A DNA stretch of 53,903 nucleotides from Paludibacteraceae bacterium (GTDB lineage: Bacteria; Bacteroidota; Bacteroidia; Bacteroidales; Paludibacteraceae): contig JAGCGM010000063.1 in assembly GCA_017649635.1 (NCBI GenBank), positions 1-53,903 on the forward strand, in the 5' to 3' direction. A model generated the notes under the pieces. It ran no database searches and was not told the origin of the DNA. It was given only the letters and a program-made list of their open reading frames with translations. Both the position numbers and the translations under genes were made by a program. Within the stretch, counting starts at the first letter, position 1. Every line of letters starts with the position of its first letter. This document shows, in pieces, positions 44,040-53,281 of this stretch.

Positions 44040-45315
44040 ATTGTTTGATCTTTCTATACAACGTGCGCTCGGAGATCTTCAAATCCTGCGCCGCATATTT
44101 CCTTTTATTATTATGTTTCTCCAATGCCTTCTTGATCATATCCTTCTCCGCGTCCTCCAGGGAGAAATTCTCCTCCACATACTCCTCCATGTCCTGGATG
44201 TCGCGATGCGCCTTGATCTGCGTCACCGAAGGAGAGGAAACAGGGGTAGTCTGCACCCCTTGTTCAGGCTGGAAACTGGTCTCCAACCCCTGCACGTCAT
44301 CGATGGAGTGGCGGATATCACGGTAGCCATGCATTTCAGGTTGCGCCATCTGCATATCCTCGACATGCATGCCGGCGCCCCGCATAATATCATTCACCAA
44401 CTTCTTCAAATCGTTCATGTCCTTCTTCATGTCGAACAACACCTGATAGAGGATCTCCCGCTCGCTGTTGAACGACTTATCGCCCGACGCGGGAGTGACC
44501 ATCGGCAAATTAGAGCCCACCGCCTGGGCAGGCAGATAGGAGAGCAGCGTCTCCTTCGAGATCTCACGGTCCGTCTCCAGCACGGAGATCTGTTCCGTCA
44601 CGTTCTTCAACTGGCGGACATTGCCGGGCCATGGGTAATGGAGCAAAAGCATCCTAGCCTCCGCGGACAACGAGACGGCCGGCATCTTGTACTTCTCCGC
44701 GAAGTCCGTCGCGAACTTGCGGAACAGCAAATAGATATCGTCCCCGCGCTGGCGGAGCGGCGGAACCGAAATAGGCACCGTGTTCAATCTATAATACAAA
44801 TCCTCGCGGAATCGTCCCTCCGATATGGCGCGGGACATATCCAGATTAGTGGCGGCAACCACCCGCACGTTGGTCTTGTAGACCTCCGACGAACCCACCT
44901 TCATGTATTCGCCAGCCTCCAAGACACGGAGGAGCCGCACCTGCGTGGAGAGAGGCAACTCACCCACCTCGTCCAAGAAGATGGTGCCACCGTTCGCCTC
45001 CTCGAAATATCCTTTTCTGTCTGACGTGGCGCCCGTAAAAGAGCCCTTGACGTGTCCGAAGAGCTCAGAGTCTATCGTACCCTCCGGGATGGCGCCACAG
45101 TTCACCGCGATGTACTTGTTATGCTTCCTCGCGCTGTACTGGTGGATAATCTGCGGGAACCTCTCCTTGCCCACACCACTCTCTCCCGTGACCAGCACGG
45201 ACAAGTCGGTGGAGGCCACCTGCACAGCCACGTCAATCGCCCGGTTCAATGCGGAGTCAGCCCCCACAATGCCGAACTTGTTTTTCACACTTTGTATTTC
45301 ACTATTGTTCATCAT
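44026..45315 (-). CDS. Sigma-54-dependent transcriptional activator without receiver domain
   Basis: About 429 aa. A short N-terminus leads straight into the AAA+ domain: Walker A VTGESGVGKE (near residue 43), the sigma-54 contact loop as GSFTGA (usual form GAFTGA), Walker B GGTIFLDEV and R-finger region GRFREDLYYRL. A linker of about 130 residues precedes a C-terminal Fis-type helix-turn-helix (NNKRKYAAQDLKISERTLYR). There is no N-terminal response-regulator domain, so activity must be controlled otherwise. I start at the ATG at 45315 (MMNNSEIQ) rather than the GTG at 45342. As the first gene of the operon with lptE and secG it may tie envelope genes to sigma-54 regulation. Confidence 0.92.
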   Translation of the reverse strand: MMNNSEIQSVKNKFGIVGADSALNRAIDVAVQVASTDLSVLVTGESGVGKERFPQIIHQYSARKHNKYIAVNCGAIPEGTIDSELFGHVKGSFTGATSDRKGYFEEANGGTIFLDEVGELPLSTQVRLLRVLEAGEYMKVGSSEVYKTNVRVVAATNLDMSRAISEGRFREDLYYRLNTVPISVPPLRQRGDDIYLLFRKFATDFAEKYKMPAVSLSAEARMLLLHYPWPGNVRQLKNVTEQISVLETDREISKETLLSYLPAQAVGSNLPMVTPASGDKSFNSEREILYQVLFDMKKDMNDLKKLVNDIMRGAGMHVEDMQMAQPEMHGYRDIRHSIDDVQGLETSFQPEQGVQTTPVSSPSVTQIKAHRDIQDMEEYVEENFSLEDAEKDMIKKALEKHNNKRKYAAQDLKISERTLYRKIKQYGLE

Positions 45316-45341
45316 GATTGTCCCCGTCTTACAGACAACCA

Positions 45342-45349
45342 CAAAAATA
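45342..45349 (-). promoter_or_regulatory. Candidate -7 element for the sigma-54 activator operon
   Basis: The minus strand reads TATTTTTG, matching TAnnTTTG, 27 bases ahead of the chosen ATG. No -33 box is seen. It is divergent from the ridA -7 element about 35 bases away. Confidence 0.4.
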
Positions 45350-45382
45350 CAACTTTCATATGGATTTCTCCCTAAAAAAGAT

Positions 45383-45390
45383 TACATTTG
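45383..45390 (+). promoter_or_regulatory. Candidate ridA -7 element
   Basis: TACATTTG matches TAnnTTTG, 26 bases before the ridA ATG. No clear TTTG box at 19-21 bases upstream. Confidence 0.45.
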
Positions 45391-45415
45391 TATTTCGATA
45401 AACATTTTTTAAGAC

Positions 45416-45793
45416 ATGGGAAAAATAATATCAACGACTAACGCGCCAGCCGCCATCGGGCCTTATAGTCAAGCGGTCTGGGCTGGCGACACACTATATT
45501 CATCCGGGCAAATCGCCATCGATCCCGCCACGGGCAACCTCGTCGGACCATCCATCGAGGAGCAGACGAAACAGGTGATGAAAAACATCGGGGAGATCCT
45601 GAAAGCAGCCGGTCTCACCTACACCAACGTCGTGAAAACCACCGTATTCATCACCGACATGGCAAGTTTCGGCACGGTGAACCAGATCTACGGGGAGTAT
45701 TTCAAGGAGAATGCGCCCGCAAGATCCTGCGTGGAAGTGAAATCACTGCCCAAAGGAGCCCTGATCGAAGTGGAGGTGATAGCAGGCAAATAA
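45416..45793 (+). CDS. ridA: RidA family reactive-intermediate deaminase
   Basis: A 125-aa cytosolic enzyme that hydrolyses reactive enamines/imines such as 2-aminoacrylate released by PLP enzymes. It has the Rid start INAPAAIGPYSQAV-like segment (here TTNAPAAIGPYSQAVWAGDT), GQIAIDPATG, the VVKTTVFITDM strand and the catalytic Arg in PARSCVEVKSLPKGALIEVE. Full length for the family. It is a single gene with its own promoter; the convergent or downstream neighbours are unrelated. Confidence 0.96.
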   Translation: MGKIISTTNAPAAIGPYSQAVWAGDTLYSSGQIAIDPATGNLVGPSIEEQTKQVMKNIGEILKAAGLTYTNVVKTTVFITDMASFGTVNQIYGEYFKENAPARSCVEVKSLPKGALIEVEVIAGK

Positions 45794-45962
45794 GCCGGCG
45801 CTCTTCCCTTCCGACAGTAGTTCAATCGCATTTTAACATATAATATATAGACGACAAACGTGCCTTGGCCAACATCTTGGGCGAGGTGGAATATTTATGC
45901 ACATTCATTGCGCCCACACATACATGTTTCCACAAGGCAACACCCCCAAATTCATCCCAATA

Positions 45963-45993
45963 TTTTTTCTTTTTGAAAAATCAATTATATTTG
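45963..45993 (+). promoter_or_regulatory. Probable promoter of the T9SS type B surface operon
   Basis: TATATTTG at 45986-45993 (followed by TGCG) matches the -7 consensus; TTTT at 45963-45966 is 19 bases upstream and matches three of four bases of the -33 box. The leader to the ATG at 46044 would be about 45 bases. Confidence 0.6.
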
Positions 45994-46043
45994 TGCGTTT
46001 TTGAAAGACATTATTCATATATATATTCAAACTCACAAGACAA

Positions 46044-49000
46044 ATGAAGTGTTTATTTAGGGTCATCTTTTTACTTACAATGTTTTCTTGCCTATCCATT
46101 GGCGGTATACGATCGCAAGGCACACTGGTTTTTGAGATTTCCGACGCGAATAACAAAGCAGTATCCGACCTTCCCATCAATGTATACCAAGGGGGAAAAC
46201 TGTACAAGAGTTACATCACGGGCAGCGATGGACGTGTAGTGGACTCCTCGTTTCCCGCAGGTTCCTACACCTATAGTTTCGAATACGGTGATTTGAACAA
46301 GGACACCTTCAGCGTCGTGGACAGCAAATACAGATGGATCAATCTGGATTACAGAATATTACAGATATCCTTCAAGGACGATTTGGGAGAGACGCTAAGC
46401 GACAAGAGGGCGACCGTATACAAGATAAACGCTGACAATTCACAAACGCTCATCGGCGAAAAATATTCAGACCAAACCGGTTCCCTCCAGTTTTTATTAC
46501 CCAAGGGGGACTATTTGTTCAGCACATTCAAGGGGGATTCGATCATCCATTTGGAGGACGAGAACGTCAATTCAGAGGTGGAGGTCTCCAGCGGACAAAT
46601 CACCCACTCCTTCCACTTCGGATTCATGAAGCAAACCCAGAAGCAGACGTCCGAGGGCACAATAACGGAACAGAATGAAATCGCCATCCTGACAAAAGAG
46701 TTCGAAGTGACTTTCCTCGGGGAAGACAGCGTCTACCATTACGGTTCCGCGGACGTGGCTTCCTCCCCGACGGACATGAACATCAGCGGGTACTACAGGG
46801 CAAAGAGGTCGAGCACACCTATCTCCCTATGCGCCGGCACCTTCCGTGTCTCCGTGGAGACAAAAGATTACGGGCGGTTGACCGACACGATTGTCGTGGA
46901 TGACAACATGCCGCTGACAGGGAACATCCACTACTTCATCATCAAGGATAAATCCAGCACAAACATCGATGACCCGAACGAAAACCCAAACATCGATGAC
47001 CCGAACGAAGGAGGCAATGAGGAAGAAGAAGACGAAGATATATTCCTCGTCACCGTGTTAGTGTTATCCTCAAAGGATAGCGTCACCCCTGTAGAAAGGA
47101 TTCCTATCATTCTGGAGAATCCGACAGGAGGGGCCAAAATCGGTATGCTGACAAACGCTATTGGAGAGGCCGTATTCAACACGAAAGGAACAATCAACCT
47201 CTATGCTTTGAATGACACCATCCAAGGACTTGAGATAACGCAGGATACCATCATCACCATGTATACGGACCTCAGTAAAAATGTCAAGAAGATCTACTTC
47301 GAATTCTTCTACGGCAATGAAAAATTCGAGCCGACCTCCATCAAAGACATCGTGATATGGGACTCCCACTACAGCGACGTATACTTCAGATACCCTTCCA
47401 CTTTCTCGGAAGAGACAGGAGAATACAAAATCAGGGACTCCATCATAATGTCCGCAGGCACCTTCACCTACAGTTTCTATCTCTCAGAGAAGGGCTACGA
47501 CCAACGAATCAACAAGAGTCTGACCATAAAAAAGTCTGACACGATTGTCCGCGCCACAACGAAACTAACACCATACCATAAGCTTACCGTCGTTTTATTA
47601 GACGCCTTTGGGGAAAGTTTCCACTCCCGCCAATACATCCAGCAGATTGTCGGCATTAGCAAGAGGGAGCTCTTGACGGACAGCACAGGTATATACACTG
47701 GATCTTTCCTGGAAGGGAACTACACCTTCGGAGCGTTCGATCAAACCCAATCCTTCATGCTCACAAGCGACACGACCATCTACTTCAAGGCGCCATTCGA
47801 CAAAAAGGTATACTTCCAATTCATACACGACGGGAAATTAGTGTTCCCTCAAATCATGAACATGGACGTCAGCAAGGCTGACAGCACCAAATACTGCAGG
47901 CTAAAATCAGACTCCGTCGGGTCCTACAAAGGGTATAATAACGTGTGGGCATTCCGTGAACCAGCCATCTGCGACACGGGCAAGTATTTCGTGACATATG
48001 AATTGAAAGACTATGATTTCAGAGGTGTACACTCCCGCACCTTCGAAATACCAACGAACACGTCCCGCAATGACACGACGATATACATCGTGGTGCCTGT
48101 GAAACGAACAGTCACCATCACCGTCAAGGACGCCAACCTGAATCTGTTACAAGGCGTCAATGCCAACATATACAAATACGACGAGAACGGTGTATTGTCT
48201 AAGAGCACCTATTTCGACGACACATCGCACGAAGGTATCCGCACCAACACGAAGGGACAAGTCATCGACCTCCTGACGCCAGGACGTTACCAACTTAGGA
48301 TCATCGACATCGTCAGGGATTTCATCGTCAAAGACTATGATCTGGACTTCGATGTGGTTTCCGGTGCCAAGATGTACGACGTCAAATATATCGTTCAGTA
48401 TGAGGAAAGCAAAGAACCGGCCACCGACCTGCTACTAGACATAGAAAAGGCCGGAACGTTCTACAACTCCTCCTATACGGACGAAAATGGCATGGTGGAG
48501 ATCTTCTGCGAGAAAGGCAGTTACTCCTACTTCCTGCACTACGGGGAAAGCCACAAAGGCAACTATGACTTGAAGGCGGACACCACCATCTACATCTACC
48601 TCGAGAACCCTGTCTTCATCGACTCCATGTACATCAACGGGTGCGTATGCGTCAGCCATGGCGACACGATAGACTTGAGCCTACGCATTCTGCCGGAGAA
48701 CGCCACGATGAAAGAGGTGGAATGGGAGGTTGACAACCAAGCCTTGGCCAAGGTGACCAGCGACAACAAACTGATAATCAACAATATATCACTGGAAGGA
48801 TTTTTCACATTGACCGCCAAAGCCGTCGACGAGGGCAAAAAGAGCGTTTCAAAGAGATATCACGTAGGAGCGGACTGCGGATCATCCTTCTCCCTCCGCT
48901 TCGTGGGAACCGAAGACTTGGATATGCCGGTCAGCTCCGACACAATCAACCTGCGCATAAGACCTGACGGGGCAGACAACTTCGAGCGTGTATTCTTATA

Positions 49001-50705
49001 CCAAATCTCCACCGACTCCATCAATTGGAGCAACCTGTCGGAGCCTACGACGGACACCGTTGTATCGGTATCCACCGCCAACATAAGCAAATACGCATAC
49101 CTCCGCGCGCTGGTCTCCTCCTCTAGAGAGGCGGTGCTCGATTTCGCCGGGACGGGCAACTCAACCTGCGGAGCGGACAAGATATCCAATTCACTCATCC
49201 TAAGGCACAACCAACTCGCCCCGTCCAATTGGGTCGATTCCATCTGCTCCAACCATGGTGATTTATATTTCTCCATCAACAAACAGGCGTTGGACAAGCT
49301 TCCGGAGGGATACCAAATCGAATGGGCGACAAAGAAATTAGGAGATGCGGAATACACGCAACTTGCGGGTATGAGCGGCAAAGACACGTTGAAAATCGCC
49401 TTCGACTCCACCTCCTTTGTCCGGATCGCCATCCAGAAGGATAGCAACATCCTGGTTTCATACGAGCAAAAAGTCTTCGTGGAGCAGTTACCGTCCATCT
49501 CACTGGCATCAAACAAGGATACCGTATGTCTTAACGACACTATCCTTCTCTCTGTCACCGTCAACAACGGACAAATCGGTTCCTACATATGGAGCACGGG
49601 CGAAATCGGGCAATCCATGGTCAAAGTGATCGCGCAAGACAGTTCCTATAGCGTAACCGCCCAATCATTCTACGGGTTATGCCCCGCCCTACATGACACT
49701 ATCCACCTTGTGATAGACAAGCCTATCGACATACAAGTATACGCTGATCAGGCGACGATATGCGAGACACAAACGGGAGGGACCGTCCTCCGCGTGAACA
49801 AGATGGGCAACCGCATCGGCGGATTCACGTGGAGCGACCAATCCACAGCGGACACGTTGCGCGTCACGCCAAATCAGACAACCGCCTATACGGTGAAGGC
49901 ATCCTCCCAATACGACAGATGTCCGCGCATCGAAAGGAGCACCTCCGTGGAGGTCCGCCAGGCGCTTTCGGTACAACTCTCCGCAGACGAGGACGACATC
50001 TGCCAGACAGGCACAGACTCCATCACATTGACGGCGAAAGCCCTTTCTGGCTCGAACTACCATTACATCTGGTGGGACAGCACAGAGACAGACGCGGCGG
50101 AGAGGACGATTTTGTTAGACAAAAGCGCCTCACCTTGGGTAATGATACGCGACAGTGTCTGCGAGGATTCCGAGAAAGACTTCGTACAGATACGCGTGGC
50201 TCATCCTTCGGAGACGAGCATCAAAACCACCACGAAAGTCTTCGAATATGGTTCCAGCATCAACTTAGTGGCAGAGACCACCGACCCTGTGCTTGGTCCA
50301 TACACCTGGTACGCCATCGATGCCGACGGAGACGAGCAGACAGTCGCCACGACGGACAGCGCCTTCTGCATAGACTTCCCGAACGGGGATGTCTCCTACT
50401 ACGTGCTGGTCGAGAATGGAGCATGTCCGATCATGGCGAGCGGTAAGATCTCCGCCCATCTGACGGACAACATCGTCATACCAACCATATTCACACCATA
50501 CACAGCCGACGGCTTCAACGATGATTTCATGCCAGGCTATAAGGTCATCATCTACGACCGTTATGGAAACATCGTATGCAACTCCAAGAATGGATGGGAC
50601 GGAACATATAGAGGCGACACAGCAGATCCGGGCGTATACATGTATGTCATCACGCTCAAGGACGGACGTGTCGTGAAAGGCACAATTGAAGTATTTAGAA
50701 AATAA
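46044..50705 (+). CDS. Large multidomain surface protein with T9SS type B sorting domain
   Basis: 1,553 aa with an N-terminal signal peptide (residues 1-26). Residues ~28-870 contain a series of carboxypeptidase-regulatory/prealbumin-like beta-sandwich modules of the form strand, GSDGRV or DENGMVEI turn, AGSYTYSFEYG. A flexible acidic linker with two copies of NIDDPNE lies near residue 310. A BIG2-like domain follows around 860-945 (ILPENATMKEVEWEVDNQAL), then PKD-like repeats with Cys pairs (GSYIWSTGEIGQSM, GGFTWSDQSTADTL). The last 80 residues (VIPTIFTPYTADGFNDDF ... IIYDRYGNIV ... WDGTYRG ... PGVYMYVI) are the gliding-motility-type (type B) T9SS sorting domain. Partner genes for an OmpA-like protein and a PorP/SprF barrel follow directly. 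Probably a cell-surface adhesin or fibre. Confidence 0.9.
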   Translation: MKCLFRVIFLLTMFSCLSIGGIRSQGTLVFEISDANNKAVSDLPINVYQGGKLYKSYITGSDGRVVDSSFPAGSYTYSFEYGDLNKDTFSVVDSKYRWINLDYRILQISFKDDLGETLSDKRATVYKINADNSQTLIGEKYSDQTGSLQFLLPKGDYLFSTFKGDSIIHLEDENVNSEVEVSSGQITHSFHFGFMKQTQKQTSEGTITEQNEIAILTKEFEVTFLGEDSVYHYGSADVASSPTDMNISGYYRAKRSSTPISLCAGTFRVSVETKDYGRLTDTIVVDDNMPLTGNIHYFIIKDKSSTNIDDPNENPNIDDPNEGGNEEEEDEDIFLVTVLVLSSKDSVTPVERIPIILENPTGGAKIGMLTNAIGEAVFNTKGTINLYALNDTIQGLEITQDTIITMYTDLSKNVKKIYFEFFYGNEKFEPTSIKDIVIWDSHYSDVYFRYPSTFSEETGEYKIRDSIIMSAGTFTYSFYLSEKGYDQRINKSLTIKKSDTIVRATTKLTPYHKLTVVLLDAFGESFHSRQYIQQIVGISKRELLTDSTGIYTGSFLEGNYTFGAFDQTQSFMLTSDTTIYFKAPFDKKVYFQFIHDGKLVFPQIMNMDVSKADSTKYCRLKSDSVGSYKGYNNVWAFREPAICDTGKYFVTYELKDYDFRGVHSRTFEIPTNTSRNDTTIYIVVPVKRTVTITVKDANLNLLQGVNANIYKYDENGVLSKSTYFDDTSHEGIRTNTKGQVIDLLTPGRYQLRIIDIVRDFIVKDYDLDFDVVSGAKMYDVKYIVQYEESKEPATDLLLDIEKAGTFYNSSYTDENGMVEIFCEKGSYSYFLHYGESHKGNYDLKADTTIYIYLENPVFIDSMYINGCVCVSHGDTIDLSLRILPENATMKEVEWEVDNQALAKVTSDNKLIINNISLEGFFTLTAKAVDEGKKSVSKRYHVGADCGSSFSLRFVGTEDLDMPVSSDTINLRIRPDGADNFERVFLYQISTDSINWSNLSEPTTDTVVSVSTANISKYAYLRALVSSSREAVLDFAGTGNSTCGADKISNSLILRHNQLAPSNWVDSICSNHGDLYFSINKQALDKLPEGYQIEWATKKLGDAEYTQLAGMSGKDTLKIAFDSTSFVRIAIQKDSNILVSYEQKVFVEQLPSISLASNKDTVCLNDTILLSVTVNNGQIGSYIWSTGEIGQSMVKVIAQDSSYSVTAQSFYGLCPALHDTIHLVIDKPIDIQVYADQATICETQTGGTVLRVNKMGNRIGGFTWSDQSTADTLRVTPNQTTAYTVKASSQYDRCPRIERSTSVEVRQALSVQLSADEDDICQTGTDSITLTAKALSGSNYHYIWWDSTETDAAERTILLDKSASPWVMIRDSVCEDSEKDFVQIRVAHPSETSIKTTTKVFEYGSSINLVAETTDPVLGPYTWYAIDADGDEQTVATTDSAFCIDFPNGDVSYYVLVENGACPIMASGKISAHLTDNIVIPTIFTPYTADGFNDDFMPGYKVIIYDRYGNIVCNSKNGWDGTYRGDTADPGVYMYVITLKDGRVVKGTIEVFRK
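46961..47009 (+). repeat. 22-bp direct repeat coding for NIDDPNE linker
   Basis: AAACATCGATGACCCGAACG plus AA occurs at 46961-46982 and again at 46988-47009, a 27-bp (9-codon) period. It encodes a flexible Asp/Asn/Pro linker ahead of a Glu/Asp run and could vary in copy number. Confidence 0.85.
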
Positions 50706-52108
50706 TGAATAAGGGAAAGATTATAAAGATGGAAAGGATTATTTTAACCTTATTGGCTACGGGAATACTGATGTTTTCCCAAGACGCGTTTTGCGACCAA
50801 CGATTCAACTTTTCCAAAGGAGAAAACGTGGGAGAAGAGTCGCTTCTCTCCCCATACAAAAACGGTACCGCAATTTGTGTGCGCCATGATAGCACATTCA
50901 TCGCCGAGTTGAACGAGGATGGATCCATTAAGACACTAACTTACACGGAAGAATTCTCCCGCATCAAACCTGACGGGCAGATCGCCTACTGCGACAAATC
51001 GGGGACGATATACTACTCGAAATCAGGCAAACTCTTCACCGCGAAACGAGACAAGAAGGGGAAATGGGTTGAAGACAAGTACATAAAAATCGCCGGTTCG
51101 GAGGTGGAAAGGGACAAATACCCAGGGTCGGTTTTGGCCTACGCCAACTGGAGATACAAACCTGACGATAACACAGTGATCCTGAATCCGACAATCAACG
51201 AGGACGGGACCGAGATGTATTTCGCCTCCAATATGACGGGCTCAAAGGACTTGGACATCTGGAAGGTAAAAAAAGAGTCGGACGGAGAATGGGGTGTTCC
51301 CACCAAAGTGGGCAGCAACATCAACACGGACGCGGATGAGAATTACCCATACATAAGGGAAGACGGGTCCCTCGTCTTCGCCTCCAACAAGAAAGTGGGC
51401 AACGCCAAACCCAAGAAAAAGAAATACAATATCTATGTGGCCGACGTAGACAAGCCAACCCCTGCCCGCACATACGCCGAAGAGAAAGACAAGGATTTGG
51501 AACAACTTGCCGCCACGGACACGGAGCAGGTTGAGCAGATAGAGGAGGAGACTAAAGACACCTTAGTGGCGGAGATTCCGGAAGAAGTTGCCACGGAAGA
51601 GAAACAGAGCGAAGAGCCACGTCCATCCTCCGACGAAGAGAAACTCAAGCAGATGATGGATGAAATAGCGCGCGTCAACAGTCTCGCACAAGAAAACACA
51701 AAGCAGATCGACGACAAGCTGAAGGCTAACCCAGACTCGGTAATCCAGCTCTCCGAGAATGTGCAGGCGACCCATAACATGCGTATCTTCTATTTCGAGT
51801 TCGACACGGACATTCCTAACGGGACATACGAAAAAGACCTGCTTGTCGTGCAGGACTTCATCAACGCCTATCCCGACAGCAAGTTCCTGATTGTCGGGCA
51901 CACCGATGAGCGAGGCTCGTACGAATACAACGACGAGTTGTCTCTCAAGCGCGCGGAATGGGTAAGGTTCAACCTCCTGCTCAAAGGCGTGAAATTAGAG
52001 AGGCTTCAAGTACGTGGAGACGGCAAGTACCACCCTATCGTCAAGGATGCCAAGACAGAAGCGGACCACCAAAAGAACCGCCGTGCGGAGATCACCAAAT
52101 TGAATTGA
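50705..52108 (+). CDS. OmpA-family protein with PD40-like repeats, partner of PorP/SprF
   Basis: About 467 aa (459 if started at the ATG at 50729, MERIIL). It has a signal sequence, then residues ~40-250 with WD40-like PD40 beta-propeller repeats (NPTINEDGTEMYFASNMTGS followed by KDLDIW, and ENYPYIREDGSLVFASNKK), an acidic Glu/Thr-rich linker (~260-340) and a C-terminal OmpA domain with the peptidoglycan-binding motif VGHTDERGSYEYNDELSLKR and NRRAEI. It resembles the PorE/OmpA-type periplasmic anchors encoded with PorP/SprF barrels. The start overlaps the stop of the surface-protein gene (TAATG); the barrel gene follows after 33 bases. Confidence 0.88.
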   Translation: MNKGKIIKMERIILTLLATGILMFSQDAFCDQRFNFSKGENVGEESLLSPYKNGTAICVRHDSTFIAELNEDGSIKTLTYTEEFSRIKPDGQIAYCDKSGTIYYSKSGKLFTAKRDKKGKWVEDKYIKIAGSEVERDKYPGSVLAYANWRYKPDDNTVILNPTINEDGTEMYFASNMTGSKDLDIWKVKKESDGEWGVPTKVGSNINTDADENYPYIREDGSLVFASNKKVGNAKPKKKKYNIYVADVDKPTPARTYAEEKDKDLEQLAATDTEQVEQIEEETKDTLVAEIPEEVATEEKQSEEPRPSSDEEKLKQMMDEIARVNSLAQENTKQIDDKLKANPDSVIQLSENVQATHNMRIFYFEFDTDIPNGTYEKDLLVVQDFINAYPDSKFLIVGHTDERGSYEYNDELSLKRAEWVRFNLLLKGVKLERLQVRGDGKYHPIVKDAKTEADHQKNRRAEITKLN

Positions 52109-52141
52109 TAAACAGAGAACAAAACGATATATTTAGGAACA

Positions 52142-53041
52142 ATGAATAAGAATAGAATAAAAACTATAGCACTTGGTTTGGCTCTGTGTTGCGTCGCTAC
52201 GCTTCACGCGCAGCAGGACTTGATGTTGTCGCAGCAATTTTTCTCCAGGATCAACGTCAACCCTGCCGGCACAGGAAACAACGAGAAATTTGACCTCTTC
52301 ACACTGGGACGTTTCCAATGGGCTGGCGTGAAGAACAGTCCCAAGACATGCCTGCTGAACTTCTCGGGCTATAGCGAGCAGTACAAGTCCAGCCTTGGTC
52401 TGACCGTCAGCTACGACAATCTAGGTGTGGCTCACAGCACCACCAACGCACAGCTCGTGTATTCTTACCATATGGATATAACGGAGAAATATATCCTTTC
52501 GCTGGGATTGTCGGGAGGTGCCAATTTCGGGTACTTCAATCCGGAGAACAACATCATGCGGGACGAGGCCGAGCGGAACAACGGAGACACCTATGTCAAG
52601 GAGAAGACAACGGAGGTGAAGCCTGACCTGAACTTCGGTGTGGAGTTCACCTCCATGCATTGGATGCTCGGTGCCTCCTGCACTCACATGATCCATGACA
52701 GTTCCACCACATTCCAGTCCGGGCGGCACCTCTACTTCTATGGTAGGGGATTCTTTCCGCTGACAGAACATTTCGACCTCGCACCCGCCTTGGTATACAT
52801 GCACAAACGCAAAACAAACGTATTGGAAATCAACGCCATGGCATTCTACAACAAACTCATTTGGGGAGGTCTAACGTGGAAACCGGACTTATCCAAACCG
52901 ACGGATATGTCGATGATGGCCATCACACTTGGTTTGGAGTGGAATATGTTCCGTTTTGGCTACACGTACGACCTGAACTTAGGGAAGTACAACAACCTGC
53001 CATCCAACACGCATGAAATCATGCTCTCCTGCTTCTTCTAA
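52142..53041 (+). CDS. PorP/SprF family T9SS outer-membrane protein
   Basis: A 299-aa outer-membrane barrel: signal peptide ending LHAQ, then QQDLMLSQQFFSRINVNPAG, the hallmark PorP/SprF start (LSQQF...NPA). The remaining strands include SSLGLTVSYDNLGVAHS, YILSLGLSGGANFGY and a C-terminal strand ending MLSCFF with terminal Phe. SprF-type proteins are needed to export particular type B T9SS substrates and are usually encoded beside them, as here. Its specific client is probably the 1,553-aa protein at 46-50.7 kb. Confidence 0.92.
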   Translation: MNKNRIKTIALGLALCCVATLHAQQDLMLSQQFFSRINVNPAGTGNNEKFDLFTLGRFQWAGVKNSPKTCLLNFSGYSEQYKSSLGLTVSYDNLGVAHSTTNAQLVYSYHMDITEKYILSLGLSGGANFGYFNPENNIMRDEAERNNGDTYVKEKTTEVKPDLNFGVEFTSMHWMLGASCTHMIHDSSTTFQSGRHLYFYGRGFFPLTEHFDLAPALVYMHKRKTNVLEINAMAFYNKLIWGGLTWKPDLSKPTDMSMMAITLGLEWNMFRFGYTYDLNLGKYNNLPSNTHEIMLSCFF

Positions 53042-53174
53042 GAAGGAGGTAACAACCGGCACTAGTCATTGGATGTTTTCTGGCGTGGTGTATGTACGTG
53101 GACATCACGCCTCATGGTTTTCCCTTTCGGATGCGGGGGACAAGGAAGACTTTCAACCTCAGGAAAGCTCATAT

Positions 53175-53207
53175 AAAAAAGGCAGAAAGTTTAGTCGCTT
53201 TCTGCCT
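53175..53207 (-). terminator. Rho-independent terminator after lipoprotein copy 3
   Basis: A 10-bp perfect stem AGGCAGAAAG/CTTTCTGCCT with an 8-base loop. On the minus strand it is followed by TTTTT, while the plus side has no T-run, so it belongs to the minus-strand lipoprotein gene that ends at 53282. Confidence 0.82.
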
Positions 53208-53281
53208 CTATGGAATAGCTGATCGTAAATGGTCATAGTCAATGGTGAGACAACTAGGGGAAACATGCACTCCCCAAGCAC

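Noticed and set aside
53180..53207. Terminator for the PorP/SprF gene on the plus strand
   Set aside because: No T-run follows the hairpin on the plus strand; the T-run is on the minus strand, serving the lipoprotein gene.
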